DNA of 64,000 bases from JBAXXL01 sp037127915 (GTDB taxonomy: Bacteria > Bacteroidota > Ignavibacteria > Kapaibacteriales > UBA2268), in assembly GCA_037127915.1 (NCBI GenBank), contig JBAXXL010000014.1, forward strand, positions 23,496-87,495, read 5' to 3'. Every line of letters begins with the position of its first letter. Position 1 is the first letter of the stretch. Positions 26,693 through 36,352 of the stretch are shown here, piece by piece. The notes under the pieces were generated by a model. It did no database searches. It was not told the DNA's origin and saw only the letters and a list, made by a program, of their open reading frames with translations. The position numbers and the translations under genes were made by a program.

Positions 26693-28594
26693 ATGAATTT
26701 AGTTAAAATTACGAAATTAGCAAGCCAAATATCTATAATATTGGTTGCATTTTGTATATCACTTAGCACTATGTCAGCACAGTCTGGGTGGGTAGCGGGA
26801 GATTTCCATCAACACACGACATTTACAGATGGTTCGTACAGCATTATGTATATGATGCAAAAAGATGCGCAATATAATCTTAAATGGTGGGCGAATAGCG
26901 AACACGGTGGCGGATTTAACCGTAATGGTTTGTTAAGTGGTTACGATTTGTTTGACGGTTTGGATGCGAATGGGAAAGTAAAAACGACTACAACATTTTG
27001 GGATACCTACTCATCCGCTAATATATTGGGAAATGTTAAAAGTGGTACGAATCCTAATATGTGGAGATGGCAAAGCTTGAGAGATTATTCATATTATGCG
27101 ATTAAAATTGCTCGTAATATGTACCCATCAAAAATTATATTTCAAGGTTATGAATGGAATGTTCCCGGACACGAACATTGCAGTTTCAGCACATTTGTTG
27201 ACCAATTCAAAGCTAACGACAATGAATACGCGCTTTCAGAATTTGAATTTAGATTTGATGCAAATGATAAAGATACAACCGGCGGCTTAGCTCAAGGCTG
27301 GACAAATAAAAACTTTGTAAACGACCACGCAAAAGCAGTACAAGCAATAACTTGGTTACAGAACAACCACAGAATGACTAGTTGGACAGTTTTTGCTCAT
27401 CCGGAAAGAAAACCACAAACAAAAGGCGGATACCAAATAAAAGATTTTAGAGATTTTAACAATGCGGGTCCTGATGTAGCATTTGGTTTTGAAAGTGTTC
27501 CTGGACATCAAATGGGTGCTGAACGTGGTGGATATACACCTACTGCTGCTGGTGGTGGAACTTATGGAGGTTCTGGTTATTTCTCCGCAAAAGTTGGCGG
27601 TTTATGGGATGCAATGCTTTCAGAAGGAAGACATTTCTGGTTATTTTCTAATTCCGATTGTCATGATACAACTACAGCTACAGGAAGTGACTTTTTCCCT
27701 GGTGAATACCAAAAAAATTATACTTACTTAGCAGATGTAAAAAACCCGCAATCAATTGTTGATGGTATGCGTTCAGGCAATAGTTGGGTTGTTTCCGGTG
27801 ACCTAATTGATTCGTTGAATTTTAAAGTAGAAGGCTCGACGATGGGTGAAACTGCAAATGTTACAGGCAAAACAGTTAATGTAACTATTAGACTTCACGA
27901 CCCAGAAACGCCAAATTACAATGTATGGAGCACTTATAACAATCCTAAAGTTGACCATATTGATTTGATCGGCGGTAAATTGGGTAATAAAATTGACCCT
28001 GCTGATGCTCAATACAATATTGAAACAGTTAATACAACCAAAGTAATTGCAAGATTTGATGCGGTAGGCGGAGTTACTGATACAAAAGGTATCGTTAGTA
28101 AAAAATGGAATGATAAAGGTAATGGCTGGAAAGAAATGACTTTGGAAGTAGATATGACTAATAATATGTATTTCCGCTTGAGAGGTACTAATTTAGGTTT
28201 GAATGTTGCAAAGGAAACTGATGGCGAAGGCAATCCATTAGCTGATTCATTAATGGGCGGACCTCTTGGAAATACCAGAGCAAAAGCTTTTGCTGATTTA
28301 TGGTTCTATTCAAACCCAATTTTTGTAAAATCTTCAGCTTTAGCAATAAAAGAAGGCAAAGAGGTGGAAAAAATATTCTCGGTTTATCCTAATCCTACAA
28401 ATAGCGCTATTACAGTAACTTGTCCAACCGGTTCAGAAGTAAAAGTCATAGACTTAAAAGGACAAGTATTGACTTCATTTGAAATGACAAGCGATTTAGA
28501 CCAAATTGATTTGCAAAATTTTACAAATGGTACTTATATAGTTGAAATGAATTATAATGGTCAAAGATTTTCGGAAAATGTAATCAAGTATTAA
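26693..28594 (+). CDS. Secreted PHP-type metallohydrolase-like protein with T9SS sorting domain
   Basis: 633 residues. The ATG at 26693 is chosen because GGAG lies 5 bp upstream and it yields a good signal peptide ending STMSAQ; an upstream in-frame ATG adds only six residues. The catalytic-type region resembles the PHP superfamily: GDFHQHTTFTDG (His39, His41, Asp46), NSEHGG (Glu70, His71), an EHCSF segment, TVFAHPER (about 237) and SNSDCHD (about 320), all candidate metal ligands. The C-terminus from about residue 563 (VYPNPTNSAITVTC) is a T9SS sorting domain. So it is probably an exported phosphoesterase or related hydrolase; substrate unknown. Confidence 0.75.
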   Translation: MNLVKITKLASQISIILVAFCISLSTMSAQSGWVAGDFHQHTTFTDGSYSIMYMMQKDAQYNLKWWANSEHGGGFNRNGLLSGYDLFDGLDANGKVKTTTTFWDTYSSANILGNVKSGTNPNMWRWQSLRDYSYYAIKIARNMYPSKIIFQGYEWNVPGHEHCSFSTFVDQFKANDNEYALSEFEFRFDANDKDTTGGLAQGWTNKNFVNDHAKAVQAITWLQNNHRMTSWTVFAHPERKPQTKGGYQIKDFRDFNNAGPDVAFGFESVPGHQMGAERGGYTPTAAGGGTYGGSGYFSAKVGGLWDAMLSEGRHFWLFSNSDCHDTTTATGSDFFPGEYQKNYTYLADVKNPQSIVDGMRSGNSWVVSGDLIDSLNFKVEGSTMGETANVTGKTVNVTIRLHDPETPNYNVWSTYNNPKVDHIDLIGGKLGNKIDPADAQYNIETVNTTKVIARFDAVGGVTDTKGIVSKKWNDKGNGWKEMTLEVDMTNNMYFRLRGTNLGLNVAKETDGEGNPLADSLMGGPLGNTRAKAFADLWFYSNPIFVKSSALAIKEGKEVEKIFSVYPNPTNSAITVTCPTGSEVKVIDLKGQVLTSFEMTSDLDQIDLQNFTNGTYIVEMNYNGQRFSENVIKY

Positions 28595-28929
28595 TTGTAA
28601 TTCAGAAAATTTAAAAACAAAATTTTATAAATATACTTAACATTTTCCCTTATCTTGTTTTCCCATAGTAGGCTGTTGTCCCTGTCAACAGCCATTTTTT
28701 ATCAACGATGGTTTAATTATTTTGACTTTAATTAAAAGTTCCACAAAACTAAGTCGTTGAAAATAAAATCAACATTTCTGGCAACTGTGCGTCTTTAGGG
28801 CGAAACGAAATTGTTTGAAGCTAAATATATTATGAAATAGAGTTAAAATAACTTATGGAACTTCAATAAACATTATTGCGACATATACGTAGTAAATGTT
28901 TGATTTTATAAATTTAAATAATAATAATA
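28595..28929. other. Intergenic region
   Basis: It contains the terminator at 28671-28700. The remaining 230 bp are AT-rich with no recognisable RNA or gene; the promoter of the SDR gene should lie here. Confidence 0.4.
28671..28700 (+). terminator. Rho-independent terminator
   Basis: GGCTGTTG (28671-28678) pairs with CAACAGCC (28686-28693), followed by ATTTTTT; 76 bp past the PHP-type gene. Confidence 0.88.
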
Positions 28930-29868
28930 ATGAATAATCAATTGCATACAATATTAGGTGCTTCGGGTGCCACAGGCAAAGCAGTTATAAAGGAACTGCA
29001 ACAAAGAGATTTGCCAATAAGATTAGTACAAAGGAATGCGAAGGCAGGTGACAAAGAAACTATAAAAGCAGATTTATTGTCAGCGGATGAAGCAAAAATC
29101 GCAATTAAAGGTTCGACACACGTATACCTTTGTGTAGCTCTCCCTTATGATTCCAAAATATGGCTTGAAAAATGGCCTCTAATAATGCAAAATGTCATAG
29201 ATGCCTGTGCTGAAACAAATGCAATACTAATATTTTTAGATAACGCTTATATGTACGGTCCAGCTCCATTAGCAATTCCATTTGCCGAAAACCATTCGCA
29301 AAATCCGGGCACTAAGAAAGGGTTGGCTAGAAAGAAAACCATAGATTTATTAATCAAAGCAATGGAATACAAGAAGGTTAATGCCGTTATTGGTAGATCT
29401 GCTGACTTTTATGGACCACATACCATTTCCAGCGCATTTTACAATTCATTTTTAGAGAAAATGTTGGCAGGCAAGGCTCCACAATCTATTGGTAAGATTA
29501 ATGTGAAACATACATACGCCAATACTACGGATAATGCTAAAGCTTTAGTATCACTTGCGCTTGACCCTTCGACTCATGGACAAGTATGGCATTTGCCTGT
29601 TGGCGAACCAATAACTGTTGAAGAAGTTACAGTTATATTTAACAAAATACTTGGAAGTAATTACAAAATCAGTTACCTTCCACCAATTATCGCAAAAATC
29701 GTTTCTATATTTATCCCTGTTTTAAATGAAGCTGTCGTGATGCTATATCAATTTGATAATGAATATATTATGTCATTCGATAAATTCAAAAAGCATTTCC
29801 CGGATTTTAAAGTTACCCCATACGAAATTGGTATAAAAGACATGATTAAATCCTTTCAAGTAGAATAG
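28930..29868 (+). CDS. NAD(P)-binding epimerase/dehydratase-like protein (atypical SDR)
   Basis: 312 residues. A Rossmann fold begins at once: HTILGASGATGKAVIKEL gives the GxxGxxG-type motif at residues 10-16, and AIKGSTHVYLCVALPY follows the first beta-alpha units. The usual YxxxK is not clearly kept (the region reads DNAYMYGPAPL), as in NmrA-like and other atypical SDRs. The C-terminal part (VWHLPVGEPITVEEV, FPDFKVTPYEIGIKDMI) resembles nucleoside-diphosphate-sugar epimerases. Cytoplasmic. It is 62 bp upstream of the ferredoxin-nitroreductase gene, so perhaps co-transcribed. Substrate unknown. Confidence 0.8.
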   Translation: MNNQLHTILGASGATGKAVIKELQQRDLPIRLVQRNAKAGDKETIKADLLSADEAKIAIKGSTHVYLCVALPYDSKIWLEKWPLIMQNVIDACAETNAILIFLDNAYMYGPAPLAIPFAENHSQNPGTKKGLARKKTIDLLIKAMEYKKVNAVIGRSADFYGPHTISSAFYNSFLEKMLAGKAPQSIGKINVKHTYANTTDNAKALVSLALDPSTHGQVWHLPVGEPITVEEVTVIFNKILGSNYKISYLPPIIAKIVSIFIPVLNEAVVMLYQFDNEYIMSFDKFKKHFPDFKVTPYEIGIKDMIKSFQVE

Positions 29869-29930
29869 TTTTCAAAATTTAATAAATCTCGACCATGAGA
29901 ATTTCTCGACTCTGGAACAAAAAATAATAA

Positions 29931-30788
29931 ATGTTAAAAAATACAATCGAAATAGATCAGAACAAATGCACAGTTTGCGGAAATTGTATAAAAGTATGTC
30001 CTGGTAAAACTCTCGAAATCGTTGATAATACGGTAGAACAAACAAAACCAAGATCGTGCATTTCCTGCGGACATTGTGCCGCGATTTGCCCGGAAGATGC
30101 AATCATATCGCTGAATGACAATCCAAAATCATTTACTGCTCAAATATATGAAGATGGACTAAACGATGTCGAAAAATTGCTTATTGGTAAACGTTCTGTA
30201 CGTGAATATCGGAAAAAAGATATCGATAAAAGCATGCTCGGAAATTTTATTCACTATGCTGAAAAAGCACCAAGTTCCTCGAATAAAAGGAAAAGAGAAT
30301 ATATAGTAATAACCGATAAAGATAAAATTTTGGAATTGGAAAAGGTTATATTGAAGAAATTTAATTCTTTGAAAATCATTATCAATCCTTTTGTAAGTAA
30401 TCTGATAAAGATATTCAATAAAAAACTGGCTAATAACATATTGACGCTTAAAGATGGTATTGATCAAATGAATACAGACTTTGATAATACAGATTACCAG
30501 ATATTCCGCACCGCACCTTGTATTATATTCATTCTTGGTCCAAAGAAAGCACCTCAGGCAAAAGATGACTGTGTCATTGCTCAGCAATATATGATGTTAT
30601 ATGCGCAATCACATGGAATTGCGAGTTGTATAATTGGTTATGCTCAGTTTGCCCACAAGACTTTGGAAAAAATCCTGAAAGTTAAAAAAGGCTACTCAAT
30701 CTACGCAGTGTCAATTTTCGGTTATCCGAAATACACATACAAGAAAGAAATCAACTACATAAATCCACCGCTAACGACTTGGATTTAA
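29931..30788 (+). CDS. Ferredoxin-nitroreductase fusion protein
   Basis: 285 residues. The N-terminus has two 4Fe-4S motifs: Cys13, 16, 19, 23 (CTVCGNCIKVC) and Cys43, 46, 49, 53 (CISCGHCAAIC). From about residue 80, RSVREYRKKDIDKSMLGNFIHYAEKAPSSSNKR is the FMN-binding start of the nitroreductase fold, and GIASCIIGYAQFA the later core. Such fusions probably pass electrons from ferredoxin clusters to FMN and reduce nitro, quinone or other small substrates in the cytoplasm. Length typical. Substrate cannot be told. Confidence 0.88.
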   Translation: MLKNTIEIDQNKCTVCGNCIKVCPGKTLEIVDNTVEQTKPRSCISCGHCAAICPEDAIISLNDNPKSFTAQIYEDGLNDVEKLLIGKRSVREYRKKDIDKSMLGNFIHYAEKAPSSSNKRKREYIVITDKDKILELEKVILKKFNSLKIIINPFVSNLIKIFNKKLANNILTLKDGIDQMNTDFDNTDYQIFRTAPCIIFILGPKKAPQAKDDCVIAQQYMMLYAQSHGIASCIIGYAQFAHKTLEKILKVKKGYSIYAVSIFGYPKYTYKKEINYINPPLTTWI

Positions 30789-30984
30789 AATTTATAATTG
30801 TAATCAGAAGTTCTTTTTGACTACTTTTCTTCTCTTTCCTTATATAAACTTTCAACTTTATGAACTTTAAGAACTCATTTCGTAGTTTGGCATAGAGTTT
30901 GAACATATATAATACTTGATTTTTTAATATATTTGCAGATGATAAATTTGCATATATATATAATATTATAAAAAGGCTAAAAAT

Positions 30985-31545
30985 ATGGACAAAAAATATA
31001 TACTAATTATATTGCTTTTCCTTTTTTCTGTTTGCTATAAATCTCCTGCTCAAACATACTTTGGTGCCGGAGTAGACTACATTTACCCGCTGGGGAAATT
31101 GAATGAAGTAAACAAACCCGCCTTTGGTTATAATATACAGCTCGAATCAAGGAACTTTTGCAAATTATGGTATGGACTTAGATTGGATTATTTCTCTCCT
31201 AATAAAGTAGATTCAATGAACACGAGTTATTACAAAAATTTTATCCTAATATCACCGCAAGTACGTTATAATTTTGTAAACTGCAATAGTTACCAAAGGA
31301 AACTTATTCCTTATATACAGGCACTTTTCACTATAAGTTCGATAACCGGTTTGGATGATGCACAAAAATTAGGATTGGGCGGAGCGGCAGGCGGAGGACT
31401 TTCGTATGGATTCTCTATTGGGAAAACTTGCTTTTTGTTGGATTTGAATGTGTTATATAATGCGGATAATTTTATTTATAGAGTAGAATCAAGACCCTCG
31501 CTTGAATCAATTACCGGAAGTATAAATTTGAGCGTGAGGATATAA
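30985..31545 (+). CDS. Small outer-membrane beta-barrel-like protein
   Basis: 186 residues with a signal peptide (LLFLFSVCYKSPAQ). Alternating hydrophobic strands and the closing SITGSINLSVRI with a terminal aromatic-poor strand suggest a small porin-like or OmpW/OprF-like barrel. TA-rich -7-like elements (TATATTTG at 30928-30935, TAAATTTG at 30943-30950) lie upstream, but without a well-placed -33 box. Its stop TAA shares the A with the ATG of the next gene (31545), so translation is coupled in an operon. Confidence 0.6.
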   Translation: MDKKYILIILLFLFSVCYKSPAQTYFGAGVDYIYPLGKLNEVNKPAFGYNIQLESRNFCKLWYGLRLDYFSPNKVDSMNTSYYKNFILISPQVRYNFVNCNSYQRKLIPYIQALFTISSITGLDDAQKLGLGGAAGGGLSYGFSIGKTCFLLDLNVLYNADNFIYRVESRPSLESITGSINLSVRI

Positions 31546-32699
31546 TGAAAACCAAAAGAAATCTCATTTCATTCTTTCTTTTTATTTGGATTATATCCTC
31601 ATTGGTACAAAGCTGTGCCACGACAAAGCCGCACTACGATGATGCTGTAAGAATTAAAAAAGCTTACGAACGGCAGTACAATACCAATCCATTTACCAAA
31701 GAACCTCGTAATGGAAGTTCTTTGCGCGGGAAAGTGCTGGGCGTATCAATTATTACCCAACCCGATTCTTGCCCGATTAAGCCAACAACCGAATATATCA
31801 TTTCGCAATATGTTCTATTTGTCGATTCATCAGCCGCAAATGAGGATCAAATTGAAAAAATACCTTTAAACTGCGTTGAATTAATTGGTTACAAATTGGA
31901 TCCCGATGACAAAGATTTTGGAAAAATAAATATTTTTGAGGATTATCATAATCCACTTAAACCTGATAGATATAGATTTGTAAAAATTGATTCCACTTTT
32001 ATAGACACTTGTTCGGATTGTGGTTGTAATAAACTTGATATCGCACTTCCAGAACTGAGATTCAAGTGTCCGAAAAGGAATTGCAGTTGGTATTTTCTAG
32101 AATTACGCGGTGTTTATAGCATTTATAATGATGTCAAAATAACCAACACCACTATAGGCCGCGATAATATTTCCGCTGAAATTGCGGCGGGTTTTAGATT
32201 TGGTGAAAGCAAAAAGTTTGGGCTGGGGGTTGCTGTTTCCAATGGTATTAAAGCTTATGATTCAAAGCAAAGCATAGACTTAACAAGACCTTCGGCTATG
32301 CTCCACCTTCGATATGATTTTTTATCGCGGTGCAATAAAGCGTTATCTCAGAAAAATAACATTTTTAAAACTTTATGCCTCAGCCCTTTTGTGTATGGTC
32401 AAATCGGTGGGATGATTGATTCCGCAACAATAAATTTATTCAAACTAAACTTTTCAGCTGACTGCAAAAATAAATTAAATGTGAATGGTGAATTACCCGG
32501 TTTTGATTTGAGTATCCCAATTTCTTATACATTAGGCGCGGGTATTGATATTCCGTTAGTATCTTGGATGGATTTATCAGCCGATGTTAGTTTTCGTTCC
32601 TATGCCGTGGGTGAAATGACGCAATTACGTGGATATACGAATGTACCTGTTAAGCGGACAATTAATATGCTGGTTTTTAGATTTGGCGTAACATTTTAA
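31545..32699 (+). CDS. Predicted lipoprotein with C-terminal barrel-like region
   Basis: 384 residues. Lipoprotein signal ending LVQSCATTKP (Cys about 23). The middle has cysteine-rich phrases (CSDCGCNKLD, CPKRNCSWYFLELRG), and from there the chain shows alternating strands such as ISAEIAAGFRFGESKKFGLGVAVS and ends in NMLVFRFGVTF, which is typical of an outer-membrane strand. Combining a lipid anchor with barrel-like strands is unusual. Second gene of the 31-36 kb operon, overlapping the first by one base and 12 bp from the next. No family recognised. Confidence 0.6.
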   Translation: MKTKRNLISFFLFIWIISSLVQSCATTKPHYDDAVRIKKAYERQYNTNPFTKEPRNGSSLRGKVLGVSIITQPDSCPIKPTTEYIISQYVLFVDSSAANEDQIEKIPLNCVELIGYKLDPDDKDFGKINIFEDYHNPLKPDRYRFVKIDSTFIDTCSDCGCNKLDIALPELRFKCPKRNCSWYFLELRGVYSIYNDVKITNTTIGRDNISAEIAAGFRFGESKKFGLGVAVSNGIKAYDSKQSIDLTRPSAMLHLRYDFLSRCNKALSQKNNIFKTLCLSPFVYGQIGGMIDSATINLFKLNFSADCKNKLNVNGELPGFDLSIPISYTLGAGIDIPLVSWMDLSADVSFRSYAVGEMTQLRGYTNVPVKRTINMLVFRFGVTF

Positions 32700-32711
32700 T
32701 GAGGAAAAAAC

Positions 32712-33527
32712 ATGAAAATAATATTAATTTCAATAGCTGTAGCAACATTACTTTTTCTAAATTCCTGCAATGAATGTCCAATTTGCGAGCAAGAGAATCA
32801 ATGTAAAGTAAGAGAGGCAACAATTACTATATTTAATCCGAGATTGGAGAAAATCAACGATAGTACTTGGGTACCCGTCCCTGGATATTCTATCCATTCA
32901 TTTTTGTTCCCTGAAGATGATATCAGTTCCGGAACACTTCCAAACGAAACACCATACCTTTTGAATGATAAAATTCAACTTGCCGAACAGATATATAATG
33001 ATGGTACTCAGGATTTGAATACTATTCTTTTAGGTAACTACCCGACAAATGAGCGAATGGTTGGTGATATATTGCTAATTGATGCGGATACTGCAAATCA
33101 AACTGTAGTAATCAGAGTAAGCGGTGAAATTTACAGACTACCAAATAACTATATGTTGGACGATGCAAATTTATTCTGTAAGCAATACATTCCTGATAAT
33201 CAAACTGAAATCGGAGAAGGTTACGCTTTGTTATCACAATACGGCAAAGGTTTTACTTATGCCGCAAATGAGCCATTTTCTATTTACGACTTCAAAGTGT
33301 TTGATATGGCGGGTAATGAAGTAGCGGCAACTCCACCGGCGGCTGTTGTTAATAATCTATTAATGCTTGTTTCTGGTAAAACTATCAATCTAACAGTTCG
33401 AAAAGGGAAAGTATTTTTATACCGTGCTAGAAATGGAAGAACATTTGTCTTTGCTATAGCGAATATATCGCAAAGTACGACGGCACCTTATAAAAAACGT
33501 ATAACAATTTTATTCACTGCGTTATAA
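32712..33527 (+). CDS. Predicted lipoprotein, function unknown
   Basis: 271 residues with a lipoprotein signal (MKIILISIAVATLLFLNSC) followed by a cysteine-rich start NECPICEQENQC. The rest is beta-rich without a family I recognise. It is third in the operon; RBS-like GAGGAA precedes the ATG by 8 bp, and it ends 8 bp before the PD40/OmpA-like gene. Probably part of the same envelope assembly. Confidence 0.6.
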   Translation: MKIILISIAVATLLFLNSCNECPICEQENQCKVREATITIFNPRLEKINDSTWVPVPGYSIHSFLFPEDDISSGTLPNETPYLLNDKIQLAEQIYNDGTQDLNTILLGNYPTNERMVGDILLIDADTANQTVVIRVSGEIYRLPNNYMLDDANLFCKQYIPDNQTEIGEGYALLSQYGKGFTYAANEPFSIYDFKVFDMAGNEVAATPPAAVVNNLLMLVSGKTINLTVRKGKVFLYRARNGRTFVFAIANISQSTTAPYKKRITILFTAL

Positions 33528-33535
33528 GGAAATAA

Positions 33536-36130
33536 ATGAAATTAATCAGAATTATAGCATTGTTTATATTGTTGGCAATCTCATTATCGTGCAGTCATAA
33601 AATTGTAAAAGCACCACCCGGAAATGTGGAAATATTAAATACAACGAATGATGAAATAGCGCCCGTTCAAAGACCAGGAAATGAGATTAAGAATTGCGAC
33701 GTGTGCAACAAGGAATTAAAATCGAAGAATCAAGGAATCAACGATGGTATTCAAAATTCAAATTTGTTGATTAGTCAACTAATGGCAGACCAATTGCCAA
33801 AAACTGCTCTTGATTATTTAACATTAAATGCGGAATCAGTTACTTTTACTTCCAACGAATCGGGGTTCGTTTCTATCTCCCACCCACCTGACCAAAATTA
33901 TGCTAAAGAAATCGGTTTGCCAATCGAAGGGATAGTAGGCGGAACAGATATTTTTGAATTTACGAAAGAAAACGGTAAATACATTTTTAGGAATTTGGGC
34001 GAACCTATAAATTCTGAATTTTGGGATTCGCATCCATTCGCAATTAAAGATAAGAATTGCAATACATTGCTCGTTTGGTCATCCGATAGATATGATATTC
34101 CAAATAATGCAAGCTACCCATATACCAATCAAGGAAATGCCGATTTATTTTATGCCTTTAATATAAATGGCAAATGGAGTAAAGTAAATAGTTTTTCAGC
34201 GATGGGTGATAGTATAAATTTGTCCAATTCAAACGAATTTTCTCCATTTATTACTTGCTTCTGCAAATCGCCTTTACTACTCTTTGCATCTGATAGAAAT
34301 AATAAAGATTATAACTTATACAAAGTTGGATTGACTATTGATTTTGATAAACAGATTATTTACAGCAACGGCGTGGTTGAAAAATTAGATGGAATAAACA
34401 GTAGCGCGGACGAGCTTTTTCCTTTTATCCCCAACCCTATTTCGACTAATTCATTCATATATTTTTCCTCGAATAGATTTGATAAACCTACTAAGATAAA
34501 CAAGGATAGTATATATAAAAATGTCGGTTTATATGATATCTATAAATTTCCGTATGATACAGATTGCAAAGAAAAAGTAAAGCCACTACCATCTGGTAAA
34601 ATAAAATATAATATCGTTATCAAATCCACCAATCCTGATTTTATTCTTGCGGGTCCACTATTTATTACAACCGAAATAAATGGTCCAAAACAAGAACTTA
34701 AAAACGGCGAAACCATCGATTTGCCTTATTCTGCCAAAATTAATACTTTTGGCGGCTCACTATATGAAGACAATATAAACAGTCAAGATGGTACTTTGAA
34801 ATACTACCAATCTCGAACTATCACCAAATTACCACCTGAAATCAGTAAACGCGAATTTATTCAGAAATACGACACATTGGTAAACCCAAAATATAAAGAA
34901 GTATTCGATACATTGGATATTGCTTCCGAATTGGTAGAATTAACCGTTACTGAATTGAAAAGCAAAAACTATGCAGTCAAGTCTGTGAGTTTTATCAATC
35001 CGGCATTTAGAATTGTGTGGGCACAAAGAGTGTTGGACAAACAAGATAGAATTAGTAAAAAAAGAGTTATTACACTTATCGATACACTCCAGAAATACGA
35101 CACAACATACCATCGAATTACACGCGATAATCCTGCTCTTTCAGTTCTAACTCAAAAAGGATTTAACGTAAATTACTGCTATGCCGAGGATGTTTTTGTT
35201 TACGATACCATATATATTTACCCGAAATATTATCATTGCCCGCCGTGCCGTTGGGAGTATGCTCAAAATATAAAAGAAGATAAAAAGAATGTTCCATTTT
35301 TCCAAACCGGTATGTGGGAAGTAAATACAAGCGAAAATCTTGAACGTCATTTGAAAGAATTATCAAGTCCAGCTTTTGGTAATGCATCATTTATCGAACT
35401 TCATCCTGACAATCAGGAATTCGGATATTTAGACCCAAATTTCAGCCAATCTCAAGAGAATGCTCGAAGATTAAAGAGAAATAAAAGGGTTGAAGAATAC
35501 AAAGAATATGCAGATTCCGTTGATAAATACTTGAATCGTATGGCAAACGATATTACAAATAAGATAATACCGGCGTTTACAGAAGAATTGAAAAAAGAAC
35601 CAAGAAACCTGCTAATCATTCATATCCAAGGCTATAGCGATATCAGACCAATTGTTCGAGGTTGGTACACCGGTGATAGAACTATCAAATACTATTCTCC
35701 GAGTTTTGATGAATCAACCATGCGTTTGACCTATAGCAAATCGAATAAAGTAGCAATATTCCCGCTGGCGAGTTTGGTCGGTTCTGCAAATGATACGTTG
35801 TCGAAATTGAGAGCATATTCGGGATATTATGAATTGAAAAAATTGCTTATGAAAAATGAAGCGTTTATGGATTATGTCTATAAAGGAGAAGTTTATTTAC
35901 CTGATGATATAAATATTGAAGAAGAAATTAAATATAAAGTTAATAACGCTAAAATCATATTCGTTATAGAAGGCAAACAAGTTGATCCGACTTTAATCCC
36001 AAAAATCCCGGGATATGTAACTAGAATTGATGATTTTTATGAATTAGATCGTATTCGACGCATTGATGTGATAATCAATAGAGTGAAATATAAAGATGGT
36101 AAGCTGGAATCCGCTTGCTGTGGTGAATAA
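33536..36130 (+). CDS. PD40 repeat and OmpA-like domain lipoprotein
   Basis: 864 residues. Signal MKLIRIIALFILLAISLSCSH with lipobox Cys. Residues about 165-345 contain WD40-like PD40 repeats (LLVWSSDRYDIPNN, PLLLFASDRNNKDYNLY, FIYFSSNRFDKP ... YDIYKFPYD). The C-terminal 250 residues look like a diverged OmpA-like peptidoglycan-binding domain: LLIIHIQGYSDIRPIV, a TLSKLRAYSGYYELKKLL helix (the usual NxxLSxxRA) and a closing RIRRIDVIINRV. This PD40-plus-OmpA layout recalls PorE and related envelope proteins of the T9SS. It is last of four linked genes; the cargo or partner is unknown. Confidence 0.7.
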   Translation: MKLIRIIALFILLAISLSCSHKIVKAPPGNVEILNTTNDEIAPVQRPGNEIKNCDVCNKELKSKNQGINDGIQNSNLLISQLMADQLPKTALDYLTLNAESVTFTSNESGFVSISHPPDQNYAKEIGLPIEGIVGGTDIFEFTKENGKYIFRNLGEPINSEFWDSHPFAIKDKNCNTLLVWSSDRYDIPNNASYPYTNQGNADLFYAFNINGKWSKVNSFSAMGDSINLSNSNEFSPFITCFCKSPLLLFASDRNNKDYNLYKVGLTIDFDKQIIYSNGVVEKLDGINSSADELFPFIPNPISTNSFIYFSSNRFDKPTKINKDSIYKNVGLYDIYKFPYDTDCKEKVKPLPSGKIKYNIVIKSTNPDFILAGPLFITTEINGPKQELKNGETIDLPYSAKINTFGGSLYEDNINSQDGTLKYYQSRTITKLPPEISKREFIQKYDTLVNPKYKEVFDTLDIASELVELTVTELKSKNYAVKSVSFINPAFRIVWAQRVLDKQDRISKKRVITLIDTLQKYDTTYHRITRDNPALSVLTQKGFNVNYCYAEDVFVYDTIYIYPKYYHCPPCRWEYAQNIKEDKKNVPFFQTGMWEVNTSENLERHLKELSSPAFGNASFIELHPDNQEFGYLDPNFSQSQENARRLKRNKRVEEYKEYADSVDKYLNRMANDITNKIIPAFTEELKKEPRNLLIIHIQGYSDIRPIVRGWYTGDRTIKYYSPSFDESTMRLTYSKSNKVAIFPLASLVGSANDTLSKLRAYSGYYELKKLLMKNEAFMDYVYKGEVYLPDDINIEEEIKYKVNNAKIIFVIEGKQVDPTLIPKIPGYVTRIDDFYELDRIRRIDVIINRVKYKDGKLESACCGE

Positions 36131-36163
36131 AGAATATAAGGGATTTAATACAGAGGCATCATA

Positions 36164-36352
36164 ATGACAGATACTATAGAAATAAAACAACAAGTCAAAG
36201 AAGCATTATCAGAATTTTTTAGTGATGATAATGATTATCTTAGAAGTATTGTTAGTGAATTAATGGAAGAAATTGCTCTAGGTAAAGCAATGGAAGAAGG
36301 TGATGTCGGTGATTATGTTGATGAACAATTGATTTACAAGTGTTTTTCATAA
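36164..36352 (+). CDS. Short acidic antitoxin-like protein
   Basis: 62 residues, strongly acidic, mainly helical (DNDYLRSIVSELMEEIALGKAMEEGDVGDYVDEQ). It resembles small antitoxins or DNA-binding partners of toxins in size and composition, but there is no toxin gene next to it, only a hairpin element starting at the stop codon. The reading frame is well separated from the preceding gene (33 bp). Low certainty of function. Confidence 0.5.
   Translation: MTDTIEIKQQVKEALSEFFSDDNDYLRSIVSELMEEIALGKAMEEGDVGDYVDEQLIYKCFS

Noticed and set aside
30159..30587. 142-codon minus-strand open frame
   Set aside because: It lies wholly inside the ferredoxin-nitroreductase gene, whose protein has clear iron-sulfur and flavin motifs; the opposite frame has no recognisable features.
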